Assembly (NCBI GenBank): GCA_044870185.1
Contig: JBIOYL010000199.1
Coordinates: 1-39,704, forward strand
Reading direction: 5' to 3'
Length of the DNA stretch: 39,704 bases
Source: JBIOYL01 sp044870185
Lineage (GTDB): Bacteria > Actinomycetota > CALGFH01
Both the position numbers and the translations under genes were made by a program. The notes under the pieces were generated by a model. The model had not been told where the DNA came from and made no database searches. It saw only the letters and a list, made by a program, of their open reading frames with translations. Each line of letters opens with the position of its first letter. Position 1 is the first letter of the stretch. This document shows, in pieces, positions 1 through 9,149 of this stretch.

Positions 1-1
1 G

Positions 2-835
2 GGCAAGGTGACCGGCTTACTGGGGCCGAACGGCGCTGGCAAGTCCACGACCCTGCACCTGATGCTGGGCCTGGTCCGCGGTGGCGGCCGCACGCTGTTC
101 GACGGGCGGCCCTACCGCGAGCTGGCCTGCCCGATGCGCGTGGTCGGCGCCCTGCTGGAGGCCAAGGCGCTGCATCCTGACCGCAGCGCCCGCGAGCATC
201 TGCGGATGCTGGCGGCCGCCGCGCGCGTCCCGGACCGGCGGGTGGACCAGGTGCTCGACCAGGCTGGGCTGAGCGCAGTGGTCCAGCGCCGGGCGGGCAG
301 GCTCTCGCTTGGCATGGCGCGGCGTCTTGGGCTGGCCGCGGCGCTGCTGGCCGAGCCGCGGGCGTTGCTGCTGGACGAGCCGGCAGGCGGCCTGGACCTG
401 CATGGGGTGGCCTGGCTGCGGGCGCTGCTGCGTGCGCAGGCCGACAACGGCCGAGCGGTGCTGGTCTCCAGTCACCTGCTCGCGGAGATGCAGCTGCTGG
501 CCGACCACGTGCTGGTGATCGGCCGTGGCCGGCTGCTCGCCGACGAGCCCACCGACCAGTTCCTGAGGCGCGACGTCCGCAGTCACGTGCTGGTCCGCTC
601 ACCGGACGCCGGCCGGCTGGCCGGGCTGCTCGCCGGCCAGGGTGCGACGGTCCGGCGCAGCGGCGACGGCACGCTGACCGTCTTCGGGGTCAGTGCGCAG
701 GTCGTAGGCGAGCTGGCGTACCAGCACCGGCTGCACCTGCACGAGCTGGCCAGCCGGACCGCCTCGCTGGAGACGGCCTTCCTGGAGCTGGTTGATGGTG
801 AGCTCAAAGACCGCACGGCAGAGGCAGGCCGGTGA
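2..835 (+). CDS. ABC transporter ATP-binding protein (5' partial)
   Basis: ATPase subunit of an ABC-2 type exporter; it would hydrolyse ATP in the cytoplasm to drive the membrane partner encoded next. The reading frame is open from base 2 and the true start lies before the window. Walker A (GPNGAGKST) appears within the first visible residues, so only a short N-terminal part is missing. The signature is LSLGMARR instead of LSGGQ, a variant common in actinobacterial ABC-2 ATPases, followed by Walker B LLLDEP, a D-loop-like GGLD and the switch histidine in SSHLL. The last 90 residues form the variable C-terminal domain of this group. One leucine codon near the start (17-19) is TTA, rare in such GC-rich genomes. 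The stop overlaps the start of the permease gene, indicating coupled translation. The substrate cannot be told. Confidence 0.9.
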   Translation, partial: GKVTGLLGPNGAGKSTTLHLMLGLVRGGGRTLFDGRPYRELACPMRVVGALLEAKALHPDRSAREHLRMLAAAARVPDRRVDQVLDQAGLSAVVQRRAGRLSLGMARRLGLAAALLAEPRALLLDEPAGGLDLHGVAWLRALLRAQADNGRAVLVSSHLLAEMQLLADHVLVIGRGRLLADEPTDQFLRRDVRSHVLVRSPDAGRLAGLLAGQGATVRRSGDGTLTVFGVSAQVVGELAYQHRLHLHELASRTASLETAFLELVDGELKDRTAEAGR

Positions 836-1584
836 TGACCCAGCTGCTGGTGTTCGAGTGGCGGCGGCTGCGCTCGCTGCGCGGCACCTGGGTGCTGCTT
901 TGGCTGGTGGTGGGGTTCGCGTTGCTGGCCGACCACGCGGTCGGCCTCGGCAAGCTCCAACAGCCGATGGACGCCCAGGAGGTGGCCTTCCACGTCGTCC
1001 AGCGTGACCTCCTCGTCCGGTGGCTGGTGGCGGCAGGCATCGGCGCGCAGGCGTTCGGCCACGACTTCCGCTACGGCACGATCCAGCCCACGCTGCTGGC
1101 GTTCCCGCGACGCGGCCAGCTGTTGGCGGGCAAGGTCGTGGCCACCTCCCTGCTCAGCGCCGCAGTCGCCCTCGTGGCCTCGGCGGCCTCCATCGCGCTG
1201 CTGCCGGTGCTGACCACCTGGGACGAAAGCGTCCTCGCGGACCCGCGGCTGTGGCGGTCGATCGGCCTCGGGATCGTGTCGGCCGGCCTGGTCGCCGCGC
1301 TGGCGGTCGGGCTGGCCGCCCTGACCCGCGGCAGCGGGCTGGCGGTCGTCGTGATCGTGCTGTGGGCTGGGGTGGTGGAGCCCCTGACCGTGGTCGGGCT
1401 TGGCGGCGGCGTCGCCCGGGTGCTGCCGTTCCTGACGCTGTTGCAGCTGACCGCCTACACCCCCGTCTCCCAGGACCTGGGCTCGCCGGGCCCGCTGGCC
1501 TGGGCGGTCTTCCCGCTGTACCTGGCGGCGGTCCTCACCACGGCCACGATCGTGCTGGCCAGACGGGACGCGGCCACGTCGTAG
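832..1584 (+). CDS. ABC-2 type transporter permease
   Basis: Integral membrane partner of the preceding ATPase. The 250-residue product has about six hydrophobic stretches: near residues 15-35, a segment after the central FGHDFRYGTIQPTLL motif, then several Ala/Val/Leu-rich helices, with the last close to the C-terminus. The motif with FRYGTIQPTL followed by PRRGQLLAGK is typical of ABC-2 permeases, where an amphipathic coupling helix meets the ATPase. Two starts are possible in the GTGATGA overlap: GTG at 832 or ATG at 835; both overlap the ATPase stop. Family membership is clear, but whether it exports an antibiotic, lipid or other compound cannot be decided. Confidence 0.85.
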   Translation: MMTQLLVFEWRRLRSLRGTWVLLWLVVGFALLADHAVGLGKLQQPMDAQEVAFHVVQRDLLVRWLVAAGIGAQAFGHDFRYGTIQPTLLAFPRRGQLLAGKVVATSLLSAAVALVASAASIALLPVLTTWDESVLADPRLWRSIGLGIVSAGLVAALAVGLAALTRGSGLAVVVIVLWAGVVEPLTVVGLGGGVARVLPFLTLLQLTAYTPVSQDLGSPGPLAWAVFPLYLAAVLTTATIVLARRDAATS

Positions 1585-1724
1585 GGTGTGCGGTCACGGC
1601 GACCGGCCAGGCGCGGCCGACCCGAAGCCCGGCCCAGATCTGCCTGCTCGACCGGCGTGGCGATCTGCTCCCGGGCGGAGCCGCGTCGCTGCGGTGACGG
1701 GCCGCGGCTGTCGGGCAGCGCCGG

Positions 1725-1730
1725 TAGGAT
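1725..1730 (+). promoter_or_regulatory. -10 box of holA, leaderless-type
   Basis: TAGGAT fits the actinobacterial TANNNT -10 pattern and ends six bases before the ATG of holA. Transcription would begin at or next to the start codon, giving a leaderless mRNA. No convincing -35 hexamer is visible at 17-18 bases upstream. Confidence 0.5.
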
Positions 1731-1736
1731 GCGGGC

Positions 1737-2711
1737 ATGTCGGCCCCGACCTCCACCGTCTTGGCGCCGGTCACCGTCGTGCTCGGCGACGAGGGGCTGC
1801 TCGCCGACCGGGCGGTCACCGATGCGGTCGCCGCCGCGTCCGCCGCGCTCGGCCCGGGGACCAGTGTCGAAGAGGTGCGGGGCGGTGTGCTGCCGGACGG
1901 GTTCGCGATGGGGTTGGCCACGCCGTCGCTGTTCGGTGGGGGCCGCGTGGTCGTCATCCGGGACGCCGACGCGCTCGACGGGCCGGCGCGCGACGCCGTC
2001 CTCGCCGTGGCCGAGCAGGGAGGGACCGGCACGGCGCTCGTCCTGCGGGCAGCCGCCGTGGGGCGGCAGGCGACGTTCTTCAAGCAGGTGCAGCAGCACG
2101 CCAATGTGGTGCTCGTGCCAAGGCTCAAGCCGTCCGAGCGGGCGAGCTGGCTGCGCGCCGAGATCCGCCGGCTCGGGCGCCGGGCCGACAACGACGCCAT
2201 CCACGCGCTGCTCGACACCGTCGGCCAGGACCTCCGCGAGCTCGCCGGCGCCGTCGCCAAGCTGCACGTCGCCGTGCCGCCACCGGCGCCGTTCACGGCC
2301 GCCCACGTCACCCGGTTCTGCGGCCAGACGGCCGAGCGCGGCGTGTTCGACCTCACCGACGCGGTGTTCGCCGGCAACGCGGCGACCGCCCTCGGGCACC
2401 TCGACTCGCTGCTCGACCAGGGGGAGGACCCGATCGGCCTGCTCGGCATGCTGGCCCGCCAGCTCCGCCTGCTGCTGCGGGTGAGCGAGCTGCCCGGCTC
2501 GGCGTCCCAGGTCGCCCAGGCGATCGGTGGGGGCGTCCGGGACTGGCAGGTCGAGCGGGCGCGGCGGCAGGCCCGCAGGTTCCCGGCGGCCGCGCTGCGG
2601 CGCGGGATCGACGTGATCGCCGAGGCGGATGCGGAGATCCGCAACGGCTCGCTGCCGGGTCGTCTGGCGATCGAGCTGGTCGTCGCCCGCCTGGCCGGTG
2701 CCGGCCGCTGA
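1737..2711 (+). CDS. holA: DNA polymerase III subunit delta
   Basis: Delta subunit of the clamp-loader complex, which opens the beta sliding clamp and loads it on primed DNA. The 324-residue length is normal for the family. The N-terminal part has the typical arrangement of an ATPase-like fold without a P-loop: a beta strand (VTVVLGDEGLLADRAV), then LFGGGRVVVIRDAD near residue 65, and a C-terminal helical collar with the DPIGLLGMLARQLRLLL motif near residue 230. This gene commonly lies next to rpsT in Actinobacteria, and here rpsT is convergent with only ten bases between the two ends. The ATG was chosen because a -10 box sits just before it, and it gives the normal N-terminus. Confidence 0.92.
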   Translation: MSAPTSTVLAPVTVVLGDEGLLADRAVTDAVAAASAALGPGTSVEEVRGGVLPDGFAMGLATPSLFGGGRVVVIRDADALDGPARDAVLAVAEQGGTGTALVLRAAAVGRQATFFKQVQQHANVVLVPRLKPSERASWLRAEIRRLGRRADNDAIHALLDTVGQDLRELAGAVAKLHVAVPPPAPFTAAHVTRFCGQTAERGVFDLTDAVFAGNAATALGHLDSLLDQGEDPIGLLGMLARQLRLLLRVSELPGSASQVAQAIGGGVRDWQVERARRQARRFPAAALRRGIDVIAEADAEIRNGSLPGRLAIELVVARLAGAGR

Positions 2712-2721
2712 GCCGGGGTCG

Positions 2722-2988
2722 CTACCCGGGCGGGCTGCTCAGCCTCCGGGCCAGGCGTGCCTTGTGGTTGGCGGCGTTGTTGCGGTGGATGACGCCCTTG
2801 CTCGCCGCCTTGTCGTAGGCGCGGGCGGCCCGCCGGAACGCCACCGCGGCCGCCTCCCGGTCGCCGGCCGCGACGTGCTCCCGGACCCGCCGGGCGGAGG
2901 TCTTGAGGGCCGAGCGGACCGACTTGTTGCGCACACGGCGCGCCTCGTTCTGCCGGTTGCGCTTGATCTGGGACTTGATGTTCGCCAA
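2722..2988 (-). CDS. rpsT: 30S ribosomal protein S20
   Basis: Small-subunit protein that binds 16S rRNA early in 30S assembly. The 88-residue product is highly basic, helical and of normal length, with the family start ANIKSQIKRNRQNEARR and the conserved end pattern KGVIHRNNAANHKARLARRL. The frame is open further upstream, to 3147, but that extension has no family character. The start is a TTG at 2988-2986, because the mature S20 N-terminus (M)ANIKSQ begins there and a strong AAGGAG ribosome binding site stands eight bases upstream. A TTG start is one of the known ways to limit rpsT expression in other bacteria. It is convergent with holA and divergent from lepA. Confidence 0.95.
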   Translation of the reverse strand: MANIKSQIKRNRQNEARRVRNKSVRSALKTSARRVREHVAAGDREAAAVAFRRAARAYDKAASKGVIHRNNAANHKARLARRLSSPPG

Positions 2989-2996
2989 GACAGCTA

Positions 2997-3002
2997 CTCC
3001 TT
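2997..3002 (-). promoter_or_regulatory. Ribosome binding site of rpsT, decides the TTG start
   Basis: AAGGAG on the minus strand, eight bases before TTG. No other start codon in this frame has a comparable site, so it fixes the N-terminus of S20. Confidence 0.75.
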
Positions 3003-3164
3003 CGAGACAACCGCGTGACGGTAGCACAGCGCGCCGAGCCTCCTCAACGAAGCCAGGGCTCGAGCGGAGCCGATGGTATGCTCGCCGTGCGACCAGGCAC
3101 GCCAGGACGCGCTCGGCCGCTCCAGGCCCGATCCCGTCGCGCACCAACCAGACCTGCCACGCCC

Positions 3165-4972
<1,808 letters not shown>

Positions 4973-4976
<4 letters not shown>

Positions 4977-6208
4977 CCGCGGCGACCGCACCCCCGGCGT
5001 CGGCCGCGGCGACCGCCCCGGCGGGGTCGCCGGCGCCCGGGTGGCGGTCCGGGGAGGCGCCGGCCCTGTTCGGCGTCTACGTGCACGTGCCGTTCTGCCT
5101 GCGCCGCTGCCACTACTGCGACTTCGTCACCTACACGGGGATGGAGGGCCTGCGGCGCCCGTACGGGGCGGCGCTGCTCGACGAGGCCGCTGTGGCCGTG
5201 GCCGCCCTCGGCCCGGACCTGCCCACGGTGACCAGCGTGTTCGTCGGCGGCGGCACCCCGACCCTGCTGCCCCCGGCCGACCTGGCCCGCCTGCTCGGCC
5301 GGCTGCGCGGGCTGCTGCCGTTCGCGCCGGACGCCGAGATCACCGTGGAGGCCAACCCGGAGACGGTCGGGCCGGCGGTCGCCGACGGGCTGCGGGCGGC
5401 GGGCGTCACCCGCGTGTCGATGGGCGCCCAGAGCTTCGACGACCGGGTGCTGGCCGGCCTGGGTCGCCTGCACGGCGCCGTCCAGATCGGCGCCGCCTTC
5501 CGGGCGCTGCGCGCGGCCGGGATCGGCAACCTGAACCTCGACCTGATCTACGGCTGCCCGGCGGAGGACGCGGCCAGCTGGGCGGCCACCCTGGCCGCCG
5601 CCTGCGAGCTGGTCCCCGAGCACCTGTCCGCCTACGCGCTCACCATCGAGCCGGCCACCAGGTTCGGCCGGCTGGTGGCCGCCGGCCGCATGGCCGAACC
5701 GGACGAGGACCTGCTCGCCGACCGCTACGAGACGGCCTGCGCGGCGCTGGCGGCCGCCGGCTACGGCCACTACGAGGTGTCGAACTGGGCCCGGGGTGGG
5801 CGCTCGCCTGCCGGCCTGCCGGCCGGCGCCAGCCGGCACAACCTCACCTACTGGCGGCGCGGCGCCTACCTCGGCCTCGGCGCCGGCGCGCACGAGCTCA
5901 CCGGCGGGGTGCGCCGCTGGAACGCCGCCGGCGTGCCCGCCTACCTGGCCGCCGTCCAGGCCGGCCGCCGCCCCACCGCCGGCCAGGAGCGCCTGGACGG
6001 CGAACAGGCCGCCTTCGAGCTGCTGGCGCTGCGCCTGCGCACGGTCGACGGCCTGGCGTCGGACGAGGCCGAGCGGCTCGGCGTGGCCGGCGGGCCGGTG
6101 GTCGCCGAGCTGCGCAGCGCCGGACTGCTCGGCCCCGGACCGCGGCTGGCCCTGACCGAGCGCGGCATGTTCCTGCACGGGGAGGTGGTGAGCCGGCTCG
6201 CGCCCTGA
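4973..6208 (+). CDS. hemW: Heme chaperone HemW (radical SAM)
   Basis: HemN-like radical SAM protein, now regarded as a heme chaperone that delivers heme to apo-proteins; older annotation calls it oxygen-independent coproporphyrinogen III oxidase. The cluster motif reads C42-LRR-C46-HY-C49 (CX3CX2C), in the context VYVHVPFC. FVGGGTPTLL and VEANPET, conserved SAM-contacting segments, follow, then SMGAQSF and the C-terminal HemW domain with the tyrosine/tryptophan-rich HNLTYWRRGAYLGLGAGAH. The start is the GTG at 4973, overlapping the lepA stop as GTGA. The product is 411 residues, with an Ala/Pro-rich leader of about 30 residues before the catalytic barrel. The HemW-type cysteine spacing and the absence of the extra HemN N-terminal elements favour HemW over true HemN. 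Confidence 0.9.
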
Positions 6209-6227
6209 CCGGCCGCAGCCGGCCGGT
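6208..6227 (+). terminator. Possible hairpin terminator after hemW
   Basis: A seven-base inverted repeat (ACCGGCC / GGCCGGT) with a six-base loop begins at the last base of hemW, before the CIRCE element. There is no T-run, so it would be an intrinsic terminator of the U-less type, or a chance palindrome in GC-rich DNA. Confidence 0.3.
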
Positions 6228-6237
6228 GGACAGCCGT

Positions 6238-6264
6238 TTAGCACTCGAACAGGGCGAGTGCTAC
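6238..6264 (+). promoter_or_regulatory. CIRCE operator for HrcA
   Basis: TTAGCACTC, nine bases, GAGTGCTAC: this matches the CIRCE consensus TTAGCACTC-N9-GAGTGCTAA at 17 of 18 positions, the only change being the last base. It lies about 67 bases before hrcA. A TACCCT -10-like hexamer (6262-6267) overlaps its right arm, so bound HrcA would block this promoter. The repressor encoded immediately downstream should bind here, giving autoregulation of hrcA-dnaJ. Confidence 0.95.
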
Positions 6265-6331
6265 CCTGACGACCACCGGAGCAGCTCGGGAACCCGAGGG
6301 ACGCCCCGCGACCATGGCGGGAAGGTGAGCC

Positions 6332-7393
6332 ATGCCCTTGCAGGAGCACAAGGGACGCCTCGACGAACGCAAGGCACGGCTGCTGCGCGCGGTCGTGCAC
6401 GACTTCATCCAGCACGCCGAGCCGGTCGGGTCGAAGACCCTGGCCGAGCGGTACGCGCTCGGCGTGTCCACGGCGACCATCCGCAACGAGCTGGCCACCC
6501 TCGAGGAGCAGGGCTACCTGACCCACCCGCACACCAGCGCCGGCCGCATTCCCACCGACGCGGGCTACCGCTTCTACGTCGACTCGCTGTCGGGGGTCGG
6601 GCAGCTCGCCCGCGCCCAGGAAGAGGCGATCGTGCACTGGTTCGAGGGTGTGGCCGATCTCGAGGAGACGCTGCGGCGCACGTCGACGCTGCTGTCCCGC
6701 CTGACCCACTACACCGCCATGGTCTCGCCGCCGGCCCTGGACCGGTCGAGGATCCGGCACGTCGAGCTGGTCGAGCTCGGCCCGCACCTGGTGCTGCTGG
6801 TGCTCATCGTCGATACCGGGCGGGTCGAAAAGCGCCTGGTCGAAACGGCCGGCGAGGCGACCACCGCCGACCTCGAGGAGCTGCGCCACCTGGTCAACGA
6901 GGCCCTGGCCGGTGAGCGGGTCGACCGGGCCGAGCTGGTCCTGGGGGCGCTGGCCGAGCGGGTCGCGGCCGGGCAGCGGGCACTGTTCGACAGCGTCGCC
7001 AACGCGATCGGCGAGGTGATCGGCGACCAGACGACCGAGCAGGTATGGGTCGAGGGGCTCGCCAACATCGCGGGCTCGGACGGCTTCGACGCCATCCAGA
7101 CCGTCCGGGCGGTCTACGAGGCGCTCGAGCAGCAGGTGCTCGTGCTGCGCCTGCTCCAGGCCGCCTTCGACGCCGACCGGGTGGCCGACCGGGTGTCGGT
7201 CACCATCGGCTCGGAGAATCCAGTCCAGGGGATGCAGGTCTGCTCGCTGGTCACGGCGAGCTATCTGGCCGGCGACGCCCGGGGCCGGATCGGCGTCCTC
7301 GGCCCGACCCGCATGGACTATCTGCGGGCGATGGCGGCGGTTCAGGCGGTCGCCAGGTACCTTGGCGACGTGCTTGACGACACGGAGCACTGA
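6332..7393 (+). CDS. hrcA: Heat-inducible transcription repressor HrcA
   Basis: Repressor of class I heat-shock genes; it binds CIRCE, and an exact-length CIRCE lies in its own promoter. The 353-residue protein starts with the winged-helix domain (residues about 8-85) holding the family motifs EPVGSKTLAERY, VSTATIRNELATLEEQGYL and HTSAGRIPTDAGYRFYVD. The dimerisation and GAF-like domains follow, ending with the conserved VLGPTRMDY and a short tail. The ATG is preceded by GGAAGGTGAG. dnaJ follows after 12 bases, the usual actinobacterial pair; grpE and dnaK are not in this window. In known cases HrcA folding depends on GroEL. Confidence 0.95.
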   Translation: MPLQEHKGRLDERKARLLRAVVHDFIQHAEPVGSKTLAERYALGVSTATIRNELATLEEQGYLTHPHTSAGRIPTDAGYRFYVDSLSGVGQLARAQEEAIVHWFEGVADLEETLRRTSTLLSRLTHYTAMVSPPALDRSRIRHVELVELGPHLVLLVLIVDTGRVEKRLVETAGEATTADLEELRHLVNEALAGERVDRAELVLGALAERVAAGQRALFDSVANAIGEVIGDQTTEQVWVEGLANIAGSDGFDAIQTVRAVYEALEQQVLVLRLLQAAFDADRVADRVSVTIGSENPVQGMQVCSLVTASYLAGDARGRIGVLGPTRMDYLRAMAAVQAVARYLGDVLDDTEH

Positions 7394-7405
7394 GAAGGCC
7401 TTGGG

Positions 7406-8536
7406 ATGGAGCAACGGGTGACCGACTACTACGAGCTGCTCGGCGTGGGCGCCGACGCGTCGACCGACGACATCAAGCGTGCCTACCGGCGTCTGGCCCG
7501 CCAGCTGCACCCGGACGTCAACCGGGACGACCCGCAGGCCGAGGAGCGCTTCAAGGAGGTCTCCAAGGCGTACAGCGTCCTGTCCGACCCGGACAAGCGC
7601 CGCCAGTACGACCGGTTCGGCGAGGAGGGGCTGGAGGCCGCCGGGATGACCACCGACTTCGGCTTCGAGACCTTCGCCGACGTCATCGGCACCTTCTTCG
7701 GCGCCGACCCGTTCGGCACCGGCCGGTCCCGCCCGCGCTCGCGCGCCCGCCGCGGCGGCGACCTCGCCATGCGGGTGGGCATCTCGTTCACCGAGGCGGT
7801 CTTCGGGACCTCCAAGGAGGTGCGCCTGCGCGCGGCGATGGTGTGCTCCACCTGCGCCGGCTCGGGCGCCGCGCCCGGGACCTCGCCGACCACCTGCCGG
7901 CGCTGCAAGGGCAGCGGCCAGCAGCGCACGGTGCGCCAGTCGCTGCTCGGCCAGTTCGTCACCGCCACGACCTGCCCGAGCTGCCAGGGCCTCGGCCAGG
8001 AGATCCTGAGCCCCTGCCTGGAGTGCAACGGCCAGGGCCGGGTGCCCAGGGACTCCACCATCACGATCGACATCCCACCCGGGCTGGAGGACGGCACCCA
8101 GATCCGCTATGCGAGCCGCGGCGACGCCGGCATGTACGGCGGCCCGCCCGGGGACCTGTACGTCGAGCTCGTCGTCGCGCCGCACGAGGTGTTCCAGCGT
8201 GACGGCTTCGACCTGCGCTGCCGCCTGGCCGTCCCCGTCACCGTCGCCGCCCTCGGCGGCACGCTGCCGCTCGACACGCTGGACGGGCACGAGCTGGTCG
8301 AGGTCGAGCCGGGCACGCAGAGCGGCACCGTCAAGCGCCTCCGCAAGCAGGGCGTGCCGCACCCGGAGGGGCGCGGGCGGGGCGACCTGCTCGCCGAGCT
8401 GGTCGTCGAGACCCCCACCGACCTGGGCGAGGCGGAGCGCCAGTTGCTCCACCAGCTGGCCGAGCTGCGCGGGGACCCGGTCGCGCCGCCGGCCACGCCC
8501 GGGTTCTTCGCCCGGCTCAAGGGTGGCGGGCGCTGA
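7406..8536 (+). CDS. dnaJ: Molecular chaperone DnaJ
   Basis: Hsp40 co-chaperone that stimulates DnaK ATPase and holds unfolded clients. All type I domains are seen: the J domain (about residues 7-72) with HPD at 35-37, a Gly/Phe-containing linker with FGADPFGTG near 98-107, four zinc-binding repeats (CSTCAGSG at 147, CRRCKGSG at 164, CPSCQGLG at 190, CLECNGQG at 204) and the C-terminal beta-sandwich substrate-binding domains. Length (376) is normal. It is likely the second DnaJ paralogue, the one linked to hrcA in Actinobacteria rather than the one of the dnaK operon; this rests on position. Start could be ATG 7406 or the GTG at 7418, which gives the familiar TDYYELLG N-terminus. Expression is probably under CIRCE control together with hrcA. 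Confidence 0.95.
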   Translation: MEQRVTDYYELLGVGADASTDDIKRAYRRLARQLHPDVNRDDPQAEERFKEVSKAYSVLSDPDKRRQYDRFGEEGLEAAGMTTDFGFETFADVIGTFFGADPFGTGRSRPRSRARRGGDLAMRVGISFTEAVFGTSKEVRLRAAMVCSTCAGSGAAPGTSPTTCRRCKGSGQQRTVRQSLLGQFVTATTCPSCQGLGQEILSPCLECNGQGRVPRDSTITIDIPPGLEDGTQIRYASRGDAGMYGGPPGDLYVELVVAPHEVFQRDGFDLRCRLAVPVTVAALGGTLPLDTLDGHELVEVEPGTQSGTVKRLRKQGVPHPEGRGRGDLLAELVVETPTDLGEAERQLLHQLAELRGDPVAPPATPGFFARLKGGGR

Positions 8537-8565
8537 TTGCCGCCCCTCAGGGCCGGTGTTACAGT
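8537..8565 (+). promoter_or_regulatory. Promoter of bldD
   Basis: TTGCCG (8537-8542), a 17-base spacer, and TACAGT (8560-8565): the -35 agrees with TTGACA at four of six positions and the -10 fits TANNNT. It begins just after the dnaJ stop and would give a leader of about 45 bases before bldD. It implies bldD can be transcribed apart from the heat-shock pair. Confidence 0.5.
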
Positions 8566-8615
8566 CCGGCCCACTCAGCACGCGAGCGGGCTCACGTGGA
8601 GCGGGGGATGGGGGG

Positions 8616-9110
8616 ATGGCCAGCTACGCCGAGCAGGTGGGGGAGCGGCTGCGCAACATCCGGCTCCAGAAGGGCCTGTCGCTGCACGACGTCGAGCAGC
8701 GGTCGGGCAAGGAGTTCAAGGCCAGCGTGCTCGGCGCGTACGAGCGCGGCGAGCGCAGCATCTCGGTCCCTCGCCTGCAACGCCTGGCGATCTTCTACGG
8801 CGTCCCCGTCGACCACCTGCTGCCCAGGCTCGCAAGCGGTGAGCCGGCCCAAGGGACGACGCCGCCCGAGGCCGGCGACGAGCGTCTGTGCGTCGACCTG
8901 GAGGCGCTTGCGACCCGCAAGGAGCCGGAGGCACGCACGCTTGCCCGCTTTCTGCACTTTATGCAGATGCAGCGGGGCGATTTCAACGGCAAGATGCTGA
9001 CCATCCGCCGCGACGACGTGCGGGCGCTGGCCGCCCTGCTCGACCACTCGCCGGCCAGCCTGCTCGCCCGCCTGTCCGAGCTTGGCCTGCGCCGCGTCGC
9101 CGACCACTGA
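8616..9110 (+). CDS. bldD: BldD-family transcriptional regulator with c-di-GMP motif
   Basis: In Streptomyces BldD represses sporulation genes during growth and is dimerised by a tetramer of cyclic di-GMP. This 164-residue protein has both BldD domains. Residues 1-75 are the XRE-type helix-turn-helix domain (YAEQVGERLRNIRLQKGLSL, then YERGERSISVPRLQRLA and FYGVPVDHLLP). Residues 90-164 form the C-terminal domain with R120-G-D122, eight residues, then R131-R-D-D134, an exact fit to the RXD-X8-RXXD signature for c-di-GMP binding. Length is close to Streptomyces BldD. The ATG at 8616 follows a purine-rich run (GGGGGATGGGGGG). It has its own promoter and sits between dnaJ and the tRNA-modification gene. 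Family assignment is firm; its regulon here is unknown. Confidence 0.92.
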   Translation: MASYAEQVGERLRNIRLQKGLSLHDVEQRSGKEFKASVLGAYERGERSISVPRLQRLAIFYGVPVDHLLPRLASGEPAQGTTPPEAGDERLCVDLEALATRKEPEARTLARFLHFMQMQRGDFNGKMLTIRRDDVRALAALLDHSPASLLARLSELGLRRVADH

Positions 9111-9149
9111 GCCTCGAACCGTCGGAGGAGCCCATGCCCGCAGGAGACC

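Noticed and set aside
1585..1736. Short open frames between the permease gene and holA
   Set aside because: They run into the holA region in the wrong frame and have no ribosome site or recognisable motif; the 150 bases appear to be non-coding.
8584..8615. A possible BldD box (CTCACGTGGAG) before bldD
   Set aside because: The half-sites do not fit the known BldD consensus well, and such short palindromes are frequent in GC-rich DNA.
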